A stretch of 53,223 bases of DNA from a virus. Both the position numbers and the translations under genes were made by a program. The notes below the pieces were generated by a model. The model saw only the letters and a list, made by a program, of their open reading frames with translations. It was not told the origin of the DNA and searched no databases. The first letter of the stretch is position 1, and every line of letters starts with the position of its first letter. This document shows, in pieces, positions 41,318 to 49,130 of the stretch. Location of the stretch: the IMG/VR virus record IMGVR_UViG_3300024952_000001, positions 1 to 53,223 of that record. One strand, 5' to 3'.

Positions 41318-43601
41318 TTCTCACCCCGTCATTTTCGATAGTTTCAATACCTTGATTTACCCCTTGCATGGCACTTTGAGCTGCAGCGCCATTCATTGGG
41401 TCTTGGTCTAATGGTTGTACTGGCGCAACTTCTGCCGCCTGATTGACTGCTGCTTGCTCTTGATTGGTTGGTTTAAAGCCTGCGCCTTTCATGATTTCAT
41501 CAGCTACGGCTGCGGCATTAGGTACCGTTGCAACTACTTGACCTGCTTGTAATGCTGCATACATCGCTTTAATGCGCTCAGTTAATGCCTGTGCATCTAG
41601 CTTGTCAGTTTCAGCAATTAACTTAGATAATTGGTTGCGCATCGTTTCTATTGCCATTTCCTGCTGCATTGATTGCACTTTTGCGGCCTGAGCCTTTGCC
41701 TGTGCTGCTTCTGGCGTTTCTTCTGCTTCTGGATCTGATTGTCCATTGATTGAACGAATGCGATCCACTAACTGCTGCTTATTAGGCAGGTCTGCCATCT
41801 CAATCACTAAATCCAGCAAGTTCAACGCTACTTGTGGGTTCATCTGGGCTAGGCGACCAACAATATCAAACAAGCTTTCAAACATTGCTTGTCTTAAGCT
41901 GCTGCGGTAGTCCTGTTCGCTTACTACAAAATCGGTTTGGAATTGTGTAATGTCATTGATGATGTTGCCTTCTTCATCCGGCACATTGATTTCTTCATAC
42001 TTAGGCTGGCCTTTTTCACCAGTAATTCGCACTACCTTTTGCTCGGTATAAAACTGCTCTACGTTAGATAGTTCGATTTCGCCCACTAACTGCACTGAAT
42101 AGCGTAGGTTGTCAAAAATCTGTGTAGTTGATACGCTGCCCTGCTCTTGGCGTGCTGTAATCGCTACGCCACTATTAGCGTTCGTTTGGCGGCCTAAGTT
42201 CTCTGCTGTGATGCCTGAAACGTTACGAATATGCTGCACGTTTCTGTCCATCAGCTTCAATTGCTCCTCTGCAAGCTGAATATCACGGTTGAATGATAAC
42301 TCTGCACCTTTTTTCTTTACAATTAAGAAGTCCGGACGCGATGCCTCTTCTCGCAATTCATCCCAATCTTCTACCGCACCCTCTTCGGCAATAATGCCGT
42401 TGGCTGAAAGAATCCATAGCGCTTTTGATTGGCGCTTGTTTAAATCATCTTGTGGGTCACGTAAACCACGAATCACGCCATAAGGTGCTTTGTCGCGTCT
42501 GCGGCGATAGCACCACACCGGAACAAATGGGAAACGGTTATGCTCGTAGGGCGATTCACTGTCTGCAACTAATCCACCGTCACAGAAAATAGCGCAGCGC
42601 ACTTGCATTTCCAGCTTGTCATACAAGCTGAATTGATTGCGTAAAGCTTCTATGTGCTCAGGGTTCTCTTTATCAAACACCTGGTTATCAAAGTCACCGC
42701 CGCTAAACTTTCTGACTAACACAGGTACTTTGTACCAGCACTCAGTCATTTTCACGCGCTCTCTGGCATTTAAGCCTTTTGCGCTGCCGTCATACGGCAT
42801 GTATTTGCCAATGCTTGCGGTTGGTTGATAATCAAATCCTGCTTGAGTAACTCGCGCACCAAGGTAATAAGATTCTTCGTCCTCTTCATATCGCTGGTTT
42901 GTGCTAATGCTAGATTTGATAATGTCCGAACGCTCAGGAAAATAAGCCACAGCAATGTCGGCATCAAGCCAGCGGTTACGGAAAATGTAACGCCCATCGC
43001 TCAAATCCATTTCATTAGCGTTGCTGTCATAAAGAACATTGAGCCAATCTTCATTGCGCGTATAAATAAGCTCTTCTGTTGGGTCACCGCGAACGCCTGA
43101 TTCAATCCAGCCAACACCAGCCTTTACTGCTGATTCAAATGCAAAGCTACGGCTAAATGGCGTTTTATTAACGTCTGACAAATACTTAAGCAGCATTGTC
43201 TTAATTTCTGCATCTTTGCGACTGCCTTCGTCTTTACGTCTAGCCAATACTTTATGGTCAATGCGCGTGCGGCGCTCCGTGCCTATAATCCAATCAATGG
43301 TTGGCTTGACCTCATTGAACACCAGTGGTGCTTGTCCGCGCTCCATAAGCACCTGTGCATCTTCAACCGACCATTGCATTGAATCGTAATAATCTTCATC
43401 TAGCGCCATTTGATAGCGGTTAGCAGATTGCAAGCGCATTTCTTGGTCGTACCATTCACGAATCTGGCTTAAGCGCTTTTGGCTGGCCTGATTATCTAGT
43501 GGGTTTTCTGGCTGCTCATCCGGTTCAACTTCACTCGTTACATTGGCGAATGGATCATGCGAACTGCTGCCGCGCACATTGGTAAATCCGTTCTGGCTCA
43601 T
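41310..43601 (-). CDS. Portal protein, P22 gp1-like
   Basis: A 763-residue portal of the P22/podovirus type, forming the dodecameric ring where DNA enters and leaves. Recognisable parts: the N-terminal helical region (YYDSMQWSVEDAQVLMERGQ), APLVFNEVKPTIDWIIGTER (family signature near residue 90), a core with PYEHNRFPFVPVWCYRRRRD and GVIRGLRDPQDDLNKRQSKA, and a long C-terminal helical barrel region rich in Gln and Ala. Length fits the P22 family (about 725). It overlaps its neighbours on both sides. Confidence 0.93.
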   Translation of the reverse strand: MSQNGFTNVRGSSSHDPFANVTSEVEPDEQPENPLDNQASQKRLSQIREWYDQEMRLQSANRYQMALDEDYYDSMQWSVEDAQVLMERGQAPLVFNEVKPTIDWIIGTERRTRIDHKVLARRKDEGSRKDAEIKTMLLKYLSDVNKTPFSRSFAFESAVKAGVGWIESGVRGDPTEELIYTRNEDWLNVLYDSNANEMDLSDGRYIFRNRWLDADIAVAYFPERSDIIKSSISTNQRYEEDEESYYLGARVTQAGFDYQPTASIGKYMPYDGSAKGLNARERVKMTECWYKVPVLVRKFSGGDFDNQVFDKENPEHIEALRNQFSLYDKLEMQVRCAIFCDGGLVADSESPYEHNRFPFVPVWCYRRRRDKAPYGVIRGLRDPQDDLNKRQSKALWILSANGIIAEEGAVEDWDELREEASRPDFLIVKKKGAELSFNRDIQLAEEQLKLMDRNVQHIRNVSGITAENLGRQTNANSGVAITARQEQGSVSTTQIFDNLRYSVQLVGEIELSNVEQFYTEQKVVRITGEKGQPKYEEINVPDEEGNIINDITQFQTDFVVSEQDYRSSLRQAMFESLFDIVGRLAQMNPQVALNLLDLVIEMADLPNKQQLVDRIRSINGQSDPEAEETPEAAQAKAQAAKVQSMQQEMAIETMRNQLSKLIAETDKLDAQALTERIKAMYAALQAGQVVATVPNAAAVADEIMKGAGFKPTNQEQAAVNQAAEVAPVQPLDQDPMNGAAAQSAMQGVNQGIETIENDGVRNG

Positions 43602-44020
43602 GCCATCTGCCCCATATCAGGCATTGATACCTCTTCGTGCCTAATGGTTTTGCCATCAACCTTGACTAGCATTTCACCAATGGCCTGCTCAACCTTTTGT
43701 TCTTGCGTAGGCTCTGGCGGCATTTCAATCAGGTCTGGTAAGCCTTCAATGATTACGTCTGCGATTTGATGTGCGGAAAACTTAGAAGCCTCAAAGCCCA
43801 TTTGTTTAGCTGCGGCGAAGGATTGGCTAACCAAGTAATTGATGTTTGTGTACTTGAACGCTGCTGATAGGCACAATACAAACGCGCCATTAGTAAGCGT
43901 GCGCTTAACCTTTGGAAATAGAACCATTGCTGGCTCTTCATTTACCCATTGAAACGAGCAAACAATGTCGCCAATCGTTCTGATTTTATAAGCTTTTTCG
44001 CCACCTAGAGTTACAGGCAT
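43598..44020 (-). CDS. Hypothetical protein between terL and portal (140 aa)
   Basis: The start is ATG 44020 (MPVTLGGEKAYKIRTIGDIV), which has AGGA nine bases upstream; an upstream ATG at 44071 lies inside the repeated AAATGCAATTA motif and lacks a ribosome-binding site. The protein looks mixed alpha/beta with a cysteine pair and a helical C-terminal third (TQEQKVEQAIGEMLVKVDGK). It overlaps the portal start by four bases. Role unknown; possibly a terminase or portal accessory. Confidence 0.72.
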   Translation of the reverse strand: MPVTLGGEKAYKIRTIGDIVCSFQWVNEEPAMVLFPKVKRTLTNGAFVLCLSAAFKYTNINYLVSQSFAAAKQMGFEASKFSAHQIADVIIEGLPDLIEMPPEPTQEQKVEQAIGEMLVKVDGKTIRHEEVSMPDMGQMA

Positions 44021-44062
44021 TTGTGAGAATCCTATGAGAATGTCCACAAATTCTGCCGTACA

Positions 44063-44073
44063 TAATTGCATTT
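44063..44073 (-). promoter_or_regulatory. 11-bp repeated motif AAATGCAATTA, copy 1
   Basis: It ends 43 bases before the ATG of the 140-aa gene and lies just upstream of the rightward RNA that starts near 44097, so it sits between two divergent units. Same orientation as the other three copies. Confidence 0.55.
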
Positions 44074-44084
44074 GATTCTAGGTG

Positions 44085-44090
44085 TATACT
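44085..44090 (+). promoter_or_regulatory. Possible -10 box of the rightward RNA
   Basis: TATACT ends seven bases before 44097, so transcription would begin exactly at the first paired base of the RNA. No good -35 box is seen at 16-18 bp upstream (the nearest, TTGCAT, is 13 bp away), so a second factor may be needed. Confidence 0.4.
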
Positions 44091-44096
44091 TAAACC

Positions 44097-44225
44097 TCTA
44101 GTGCAATGCGTAGGCGATACGCAGCGTGATGACTTAAGCAAAGTGAGAGAGCCTGCCCGTTAGGTTGCATACGTTACCGGAGCCACTTAGGTAATGCCAG
44201 GTTCGCATCTGGCGCACTAGAACCA
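44097..44225 (+). ncRNA. tRNA-like structured RNA of about 129 nt
   Basis: TCTAGTGC (44097-44104) pairs with GCACTAGA (44214-44221), followed by A and CCA (44223-44225). Directly inside is GCCAG-GTTCGCAT-CTGGC (44196-44213), a T-arm-like hairpin with an extra base in the loop. At the 5' side is a D-arm-like 6-bp hairpin TGCGTA-GGCGA-TACGCA (44107-44123). TTACC/GGTAA (44174-44194) sits where a long variable arm would be. In place of an anticodon arm there are about 50 bases with a bulged stem CGTGATG/CATACG and two hairpins. It is transcribed against all neighbouring genes and ends in its own terminator. Class unknown. Confidence 0.68.
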
Positions 44226-44245
44226 AGAGGCTTCGGCCTCTTTTT
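44225..44245 (+). terminator. Rho-independent terminator of the rightward RNA
   Basis: AAGAGGC-TTCG-GCCTCTT followed by T3 more gives a 7-bp stem and a T-run on the plus strand only. It ends at the base before the terL stop codon, which lies on the other strand, so it does not serve terL. It may also shield the RNA gene from antisense transcription. Confidence 0.88.
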
Positions 44246-45865
44246 CTATGCCGTGCGCCAGTTGCCTGATTTTCTGGCCTTCGGTCTATTTTGGCCAGCA
44301 ACCTTAATCAGACCCAATGCTTTAGCCTGTGCAAACTGTCTAAAGCTGTCTGCGCCCTCGCTGTTAATGTCATGCTTTGGTAACTCGCTCCATCGCTCTT
44401 GTTTCTCATTCCACTGCTTCTTGTAGTTATCCAGCCGAGTAATGCCAAGTGCGCACGATTCTTTATCAATATAAACCTCAGGCATAGCCTCGCGCGTTTG
44501 CTGGATGCCATCTTGAATGTTTGTTATGCGCGGTACAATTTCTATATTTAGAAGTCCTTTATCCTCAAACATTTCTTTGACGCTTTTGTTCTCCTCGCTC
44601 AATCTCTTATGGTCGGCGTCATGCGGCATGAAATGCTTACCCCAAATATAGTTTTTACTTTGAAGAAGCTTAACGTAATGGCCTATCGTTTCTCCATGCC
44701 CTTCTTCGTAATCAATAAATCGATACTCCATGCCAACCATCTGCATAAACCATACAGCACAGCCGTCACCATTGCCAATATCCCAAAAGGTAAACACTGG
44801 CAAATCGAGCTTTGGTATTTTTAGTATGCGGCCTTGCTTACGCATGATAGACATTTGTTTGTGATAGTAATTGCCTTCAATAGATACTTCAAAGGCCTCT
44901 TTAGGCGTACTTGGATATTCCCGATTCATCACTTCCTTTTCCCACGAAAAATCATTTTCTAAAGTCACGACATACCATGCACGCTGTTCTAAATCTATTT
45001 TTGTATTCATGAGCACTTCAATCTCATTAAAATACTCATGCTGCTTGTCAGTTATGTTCACACCATCTGGATTTATTCTGTATTCATCTGCAGCGAACCA
45101 TGGGTAGAAGTGCAATTTAAAATCTTTTCTATTTGCCTCCCTGCCAGCCTCTTCACGCTTTATAGAAGCCTGCACCTTGTCGTGGTAATCACCCTCTTTA
45201 CCTTCTGCAGTACTTTCGATAATGATGATTCCAGTTGTTGGCACAGCAGGGATTGAGCCTGTTTTAACTTCTTTTGCTTTGTCCGGGCTTTTTGCACAAA
45301 TTTTTCCGTACTCTGAAACGTGAAGCCTGTGGATTGTGCCGCCACGTAAAGATGTGGCAACGCGAACGCTTGAGTTATTGTGTGCAAACACAACTTCTGA
45401 CTTGTTTTGTGAGGCTGTTGGGAACATTGCCTTCAAAGATTCAGGCATGTTGTTATAAGCAAACATTACCTTATCTCTGAATATGATCTCAGCATTTTGT
45501 CTATCTTGAGCGATGATGCCGCAACGTGCGTTTGGATTGTATAACGCATGGTCCAGCCAAAGAATTGCAACTAATGTCGTAAACCCAAGCTGGCGAGCTT
45601 TTAGTATTAAGTTTCTATTCCACATGCGCTTCATAAAGCGCAGTTGGTGCCTATTAGGGATAAAAGGCAGCACAGTATCTTCTGTTAGCTGCTCACCGTC
45701 CTCTGACACTTCACCTTTAATGATGATTTTATAAATTTTGCCGGACGTAATCCTCCACCATGGATCCTTTAGGTTTTTAAACAGCTCTTTAATTTCAGAC
45801 TTTTGTTCGTCAGTTAAAGAATCGTCTAGCAATTCATCGTTAATACTAACTGCAGCTTCAATCAT
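44246..45865 (-). CDS. terL: Terminase large subunit
   Basis: A 539-residue packaging motor and nuclease. The ATPase part has a Walker-A-like KARQLGFTT (residues 89-97) and Walker B IIIIE (213-217). The RNase H-like nuclease has FWDIGNGDG (360-368) and HDADH (415-419). The start is ATG 45865 overlapping terS by eight bases; ATG 45874 and TTG 45877 are alternatives. Together with terS and the portal it fills the capsid. The stop codon is immediately next to the terminator of the opposite-strand RNA. Confidence 0.93.
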   Translation of the reverse strand: MIEAAVSINDELLDDSLTDEQKSEIKELFKNLKDPWWRITSGKIYKIIIKGEVSEDGEQLTEDTVLPFIPNRHQLRFMKRMWNRNLILKARQLGFTTLVAILWLDHALYNPNARCGIIAQDRQNAEIIFRDKVMFAYNNMPESLKAMFPTASQNKSEVVFAHNNSSVRVATSLRGGTIHRLHVSEYGKICAKSPDKAKEVKTGSIPAVPTTGIIIIESTAEGKEGDYHDKVQASIKREEAGREANRKDFKLHFYPWFAADEYRINPDGVNITDKQHEYFNEIEVLMNTKIDLEQRAWYVVTLENDFSWEKEVMNREYPSTPKEAFEVSIEGNYYHKQMSIMRKQGRILKIPKLDLPVFTFWDIGNGDGCAVWFMQMVGMEYRFIDYEEGHGETIGHYVKLLQSKNYIWGKHFMPHDADHKRLSEENKSVKEMFEDKGLLNIEIVPRITNIQDGIQQTREAMPEVYIDKESCALGITRLDNYKKQWNEKQERWSELPKHDINSEGADSFRQFAQAKALGLIKVAGQNRPKARKSGNWRTA

Positions 45866-46433
45866 CTTGCACATCAATCATATTTGAACTTGCAATAGGC
45901 AACGATGAACCCATTAGCTGCTGAACAAGCATTAGCATTGGGTTTGTTTTCTGCTTATTGTCCTTCTCATAAGCTCCTAAATGCTTCATGAGCCGGTCAA
46001 GTGCCGCGCCTTTTTCAACAAGCTTCACTTTCTTAAGGTAACCTACAAACACACGGTCTTTCCCTGAGCCTTCGTACTGCTCAAGAACTTCAATGCTTGA
46101 GATTGCTGCGCCTGCTTCTGGCGGCCATTCACTAATAGGCTTTACAGCACCATCATCATCAAGAATCGTGCGAATATCAAAGAAAGCCACATTCATGTTC
46201 TCTAATAGAACGCGCTCAAGGGTTAGCTGCGTCTTTTCAATTACTGGTTTTTTTAACTCCTCTAGCCTCGCTGCAATCTCGCTTCGCTTCAAAAGCATAT
46301 AAGCATTGTTATTTACAGTTTCTGGCTTCATCCTTTCGGTATTAAATGCAGACTTATACGCATCACTAGCATTACCTGTTTCAATGTAGGCGAGGCAGAA
46401 GTTTTCTTGTTTAAGAGTTAGGCCTTTAGCCAT
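45858..46433 (-). CDS. terS: Terminase small subunit
   Basis: A 191-residue Terminase_2-type protein. The N-terminal DNA-binding part (GLTLKQENFCLAYIETGNAS, DAYKSAFN) is the family hallmark, followed by VNNNAYMLLKRSEIAARLEE. The C-terminal part has a beta/helix oligomerisation region (LEQYEGSGKDRVFVGYLKKV) and a tail likely to bind the large subunit. It selects the packaging site. It overlaps terL and the gene before it. Confidence 0.92.
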   Translation of the reverse strand: MAKGLTLKQENFCLAYIETGNASDAYKSAFNTERMKPETVNNNAYMLLKRSEIAARLEELKKPVIEKTQLTLERVLLENMNVAFFDIRTILDDDGAVKPISEWPPEAGAAISSIEVLEQYEGSGKDRVFVGYLKKVKLVEKGAALDRLMKHLGAYEKDNKQKTNPMLMLVQQLMGSSLPIASSNMIDVQDD

Positions 46434-46654
46434 TACCGACCTCGTTTTACCGCTCTACGCTGAGCACGGTTATTCCGTTGGCGCGTAAAGCCATTGTTGA
46501 TAATTTGCGGATAGGCCTTTGATGGCTGACTTTTCTTATTGTCAGGCCATTGCCATTGATTCAAGCTGTAATCGTTCTCGTACCTTGCCACAGCCATGTT
46601 GGATGACGACAAAATAGAGATAGCAATTAATGCTGTTAGTCGCGGCGATCTCAT
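46433..46654 (-). CDS. Small basic protein before terS (up to 73 aa)
   Basis: The conserved-looking part starts at the internal Met20 (coordinate 46597): ARYENDYSLNQWQWPDNKKS and a very basic end (RQRNNRAQRRAVKRGR), which suggests nucleic-acid binding. With the upstream ATG 46654 the first 23 residues would look like a signal peptide (LTALIAISILSSSNMAVA). AAGG lies before 46654, none before 46597. Which start is used is open. It lies directly before terS, overlapping by one base. Confidence 0.6.
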   Translation of the reverse strand: MRSPRLTALIAISILSSSNMAVARYENDYSLNQWQWPDNKKSQPSKAYPQIINNGFTRQRNNRAQRRAVKRGR

Positions 46655-46656
46655 TA

Positions 46657-47037
46657 CTAAGCCCTTAGCTTTAGAAATAGATTTTGAAGGTAAACGCCGC
46701 TATCACTTGGCTCATTCCATGATTGTGCCTTGCGCTCTTCTGGGTCGTGCCTTACGCGAGATATGGGGGCTTGCTTGCCTGTGTATCGGTATAACCACAC
46801 TTTGTACGTTTGCGATGGCTTGCCGTCTGTTGGTGCTGACTTTCTAAACACTGGCTTTTCTGAACGCTCCAAGAAGTTAGCAAGAATCAACCAGGTAACT
46901 GATGCACGCACTGAACGCTCTGGAATAGTTCGCTCTGGCGTACTTAGTGCTGCAGCAATTTGATATGTGTCTAAGTTCCCCTCTGATTGTTTGATGTAAT
47001 CTAGTACGGCTTGGCGGTTTATACAGACTTGGCGCAT
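46657..47037 (-). CDS. Winged-helix regulator candidate (126 aa)
   Basis: The N-terminal 60 residues look like a winged helix (NRQAVLDYIKQSEGNLDTYQ, then IAAALSTPERTIPERSVRAS). The C-terminal part is basic. It stands between the early and late blocks with a three-copy TTTATTGCT repeat directly upstream, so it may regulate late genes. No family is recognised. Confidence 0.68.
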   Translation of the reverse strand: MRQVCINRQAVLDYIKQSEGNLDTYQIAAALSTPERTIPERSVRASVTWLILANFLERSEKPVFRKSAPTDGKPSQTYKVWLYRYTGKQAPISRVRHDPEERKAQSWNEPSDSGVYLQNLFLKLRA

Positions 47038-47046
47038 TGTTTTCCC

Positions 47047-47088
47047 TTTATTGCTATTGTTTTGTTTTATTGCTTATGCTTTATTGCT
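47047..47088 (-). repeat. Three copies of a 9-bp repeat upstream of the 126-aa gene
   Basis: AGCAATAAA on the minus strand (TTTATTGCT on the plus) occurs at 47047, 47066 and 47080 in the 63-base gap between two winged-helix candidates. Spacing is 19 and 14 bases. It could be a protein-binding cluster or a late control site. The gap has no clear promoter. Confidence 0.55.
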
Positions 47089-47100
47089 TGAATCTGCTTA

Positions 47101-47781
47101 CTAAAACATACCCATCGTTGAGCCGATATGCACCTTGCCGGTCCTGCTAGGCACTCTTGGTACATGTTGCATTTTTACTGTCATCACGCCGTTCACATAC
47201 TTTGGCTTATCTTGGGGCTCATCTTTTTTGATGCGCAAATCTTTAACATCTGGCTCTCTTAAACTACCTTGGTCATACAAAGGCTCAACTGTTCTATACA
47301 GCATTAAGCGCTGGCTTTCTTGTCCTGATATTTCTTCAAGGTAGCCTGCATCACGTAAGAATCTAAAGTGAGCGTAAAATGCGTTATCTGATTGCAGGCC
47401 TATTAACAGTCTGACTTCTGCCCCTCTCTTTCCATTAGCGCAAACATCCAAAATCTTCTGCCTAATCTCTGCTGTACTTAAGTTGGTTACTTGGCCTGCT
47501 TTAATGTACTTACTTTTTCTCAGCTCGTTTTTTACGCCTGATAAGCGCTTAACAAAGTTAACCTCACGATCAGTGAGCTCTGTTTTGAGTGATTGATATA
47601 AATTGCACCATCTACCGTTTTTGCTTGTGCCACGCGAAATAGTCATTAATCCTTGCGATACGAATAGATTGCACATTTGATTTAGTTTGATGTAATCAGA
47701 TTGGTGTTCTGATTTATCTTTTGCACCTGATGGCTCTTCAAACATTCTTAGCACTTTTTCATATTTTTGCTTTTCGTTCAT
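47101..47781 (-). CDS. Winged-helix protein, late-regulator candidate (226 aa)
   Basis: Residues about 103-150 form a clear winged helix (TAEIRQKILDVCANGKRGAE, VRLLIGLQSDNAFYAHFRFL). The N-terminal 90 residues are a second helical domain (YIKLNQMCNLFVSQGLMTIS) also like a winged helix. The C-terminus is basic and disordered. It overlaps ninG by four bases and is placed where phages often encode a late activator or Q-like antiterminator. That function is inference. Confidence 0.7.
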   Translation of the reverse strand: MNEKQKYEKVLRMFEEPSGAKDKSEHQSDYIKLNQMCNLFVSQGLMTISRGTSKNGRWCNLYQSLKTELTDREVNFVKRLSGVKNELRKSKYIKAGQVTNLSTAEIRQKILDVCANGKRGAEVRLLIGLQSDNAFYAHFRFLRDAGYLEEISGQESQRLMLYRTVEPLYDQGSLREPDVKDLRIKKDEPQDKPKYVNGVMTVKMQHVPRVPSRTGKVHIGSTMGMF

Positions 47782-48353
47782 GCTGCTAACCTTTCTTGTT
47801 CCAACTCTTTAATCATTGATTTAAACTTTGCGATCAATTCTTTACATTCATCAATCGTGTACCGATGTATCTCATGGTTGTTTTCTATCGCTTCAAATCT
47901 TTTCATGCCTATTTTTTTTATTAAGCGAGGCCGATAATGAAATGTGTTGCCGCTTAAATGAACATTGCAGTTGTTGCTACATTGCTTGTGTATGTTGTCT
48001 AGGTTAAATCTCAAGTGTGGTGCTGCCTTCACAGTGCGGTAATGCCCTGCATCGTATTTAATGTTTGGGTTGGTCGTTCCGCAGCTAATACACGGCTCGT
48101 AAAAATCTCTTAACTTCACATACTGGTTACAGTAGCGCTCTACAATCTTTAACCACTTTGATAGCGGCCTAATCTCTACAAGCTTCTGCTTAGTTTCTTT
48201 CCGTACTCGCTTGGCCTCACTCGCTTCACGTTTAATTCGTAGATTTTCAGCATGCTTTGCAGCACAACTCCAATCACATACCGATTGCATCTGCTTCTCT
48301 GGCTGAAAGTATTCTTTGCAGGCTTTGCAGCGTTTCTTCTTAGGTGGTTTCAT
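47778..48353 (-). CDS. ninG: NinG / Rap recombination protein
   Basis: A 191-residue NinG-family protein. Zinc-binding cysteines at CKACKEYF and CDWSC near the N-terminus, then ISCGTTNPNIKYDAGHYRTV, HLRFNLDNIHKQCSNNCNVH and YRPRLIKKIGMKRFEAIENN, all hallmarks of NinG (lambda Rap). Rap cuts branched DNA and supports RecBCD-independent recombination of phages. It is part of the leftward nin-like block before the late genes. Confidence 0.93.
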   Translation of the reverse strand: MKPPKKKRCKACKEYFQPEKQMQSVCDWSCAAKHAENLRIKREASEAKRVRKETKQKLVEIRPLSKWLKIVERYCNQYVKLRDFYEPCISCGTTNPNIKYDAGHYRTVKAAPHLRFNLDNIHKQCSNNCNVHLSGNTFHYRPRLIKKIGMKRFEAIENNHEIHRYTIDECKELIAKFKSMIKELEQERLAA

Positions 48354-48594
48354 CTTTTACAAACACTTGAGTTATGCGAACAACTTGCACAATCTTTGCT
48401 GTTGAAAGCTCTTTTACGTAAGGGCTGCCTTTGTAGGTGACGTCTGTTGGCTTCTTGCAACAACTAGCGTCAGTGATTCGCGCATTATTATTCTCTGGAT
48501 CAATCCAGCCATAGCTCGTTGCTTTCCCATCTGAATAGTTAACGCCCCACGCTTTGCCGTCTTTCATGACCATTACGCCTTGTTCAATCTTCAT
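48340..48594 (-). CDS. Hypothetical protein (84 aa)
   Basis: A small beta-rich protein (VMVMKDGKAWGVNYSDGKAT) with a CC pair (DASCCKKPTDVTYKGSPYVK). It overlaps ninG by 14 bases and the DUF1367 gene by four. It likely belongs to the nin-like block. No family is recognised. Confidence 0.72.
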   Translation of the reverse strand: MKIEQGVMVMKDGKAWGVNYSDGKATSYGWIDPENNNARITDASCCKKPTDVTYKGSPYVKELSTAKIVQVVRITQVFVKDETT

Positions 48595-49130
48595 AGAAAC
48601 CCCACCACCTTAGCCATCACATCATCCAACTCTTTGCGGCCTGCGTAGTTGGTGAGCACCTTTTCAAGCACTACCGTTGCTACTGCGCTATAAACCTGCT
48701 CAAACTGCACATCATCCATGCTGGCGAAGCTGATTGATTGCGCTTCTAGCCTCATATTTCCATCAAGGTCAAAGGTCTGATCGTAATAACCTGCCTGAAT
48801 CACTACATCTTTACGGAATCGCTCAAAGCTTTTTGCTACTGGCTGGCCTTTGTACTGTTTGTGTTTGCGCTCTGGGTGCCATGCCTCGAAAGCAAAGTTC
48901 AAAAGCGCAAAGAATTTGCGGTGAAACTTGCCGTTACGTGGGAATATCGCCTCAAAATCTACAATCTCACCTACTTCAAGGTTGTTGATACGCTTCCAAA
49001 ACTTGCGCCATGCTTTGTTATCCTGCTCACTTACACCGCCAAGCACGCTGAATAGGTACTGATATAGCGCCTCTTTGTGCGTTTCTGATAGCTCTACATC
49101 AGCGCGTTTGGTTATGGTGAAGTCGCTCAT
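48591..49130 (-). CDS. DUF1367 family protein (179 aa)
   Basis: The start is ATG 49130, overlapping the PAPS-reductase-like stop (ATGA); the frame is open up to 49157. Family elements are NGKFHRKFFALLNFAFEAWH and SFERFRKDVVIQAGYYDQTF. DUF1367 genes lie with ninG-like genes in many temperate phages. The function is unknown, likely in recombination or replication. Confidence 0.88.
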   Translation of the reverse strand: MSDFTITKRADVELSETHKEALYQYLFSVLGGVSEQDNKAWRKFWKRINNLEVGEIVDFEAIFPRNGKFHRKFFALLNFAFEAWHPERKHKQYKGQPVAKSFERFRKDVVIQAGYYDQTFDLDGNMRLEAQSISFASMDDVQFEQVYSAVATVVLEKVLTNYAGRKELDDVMAKVVGFL

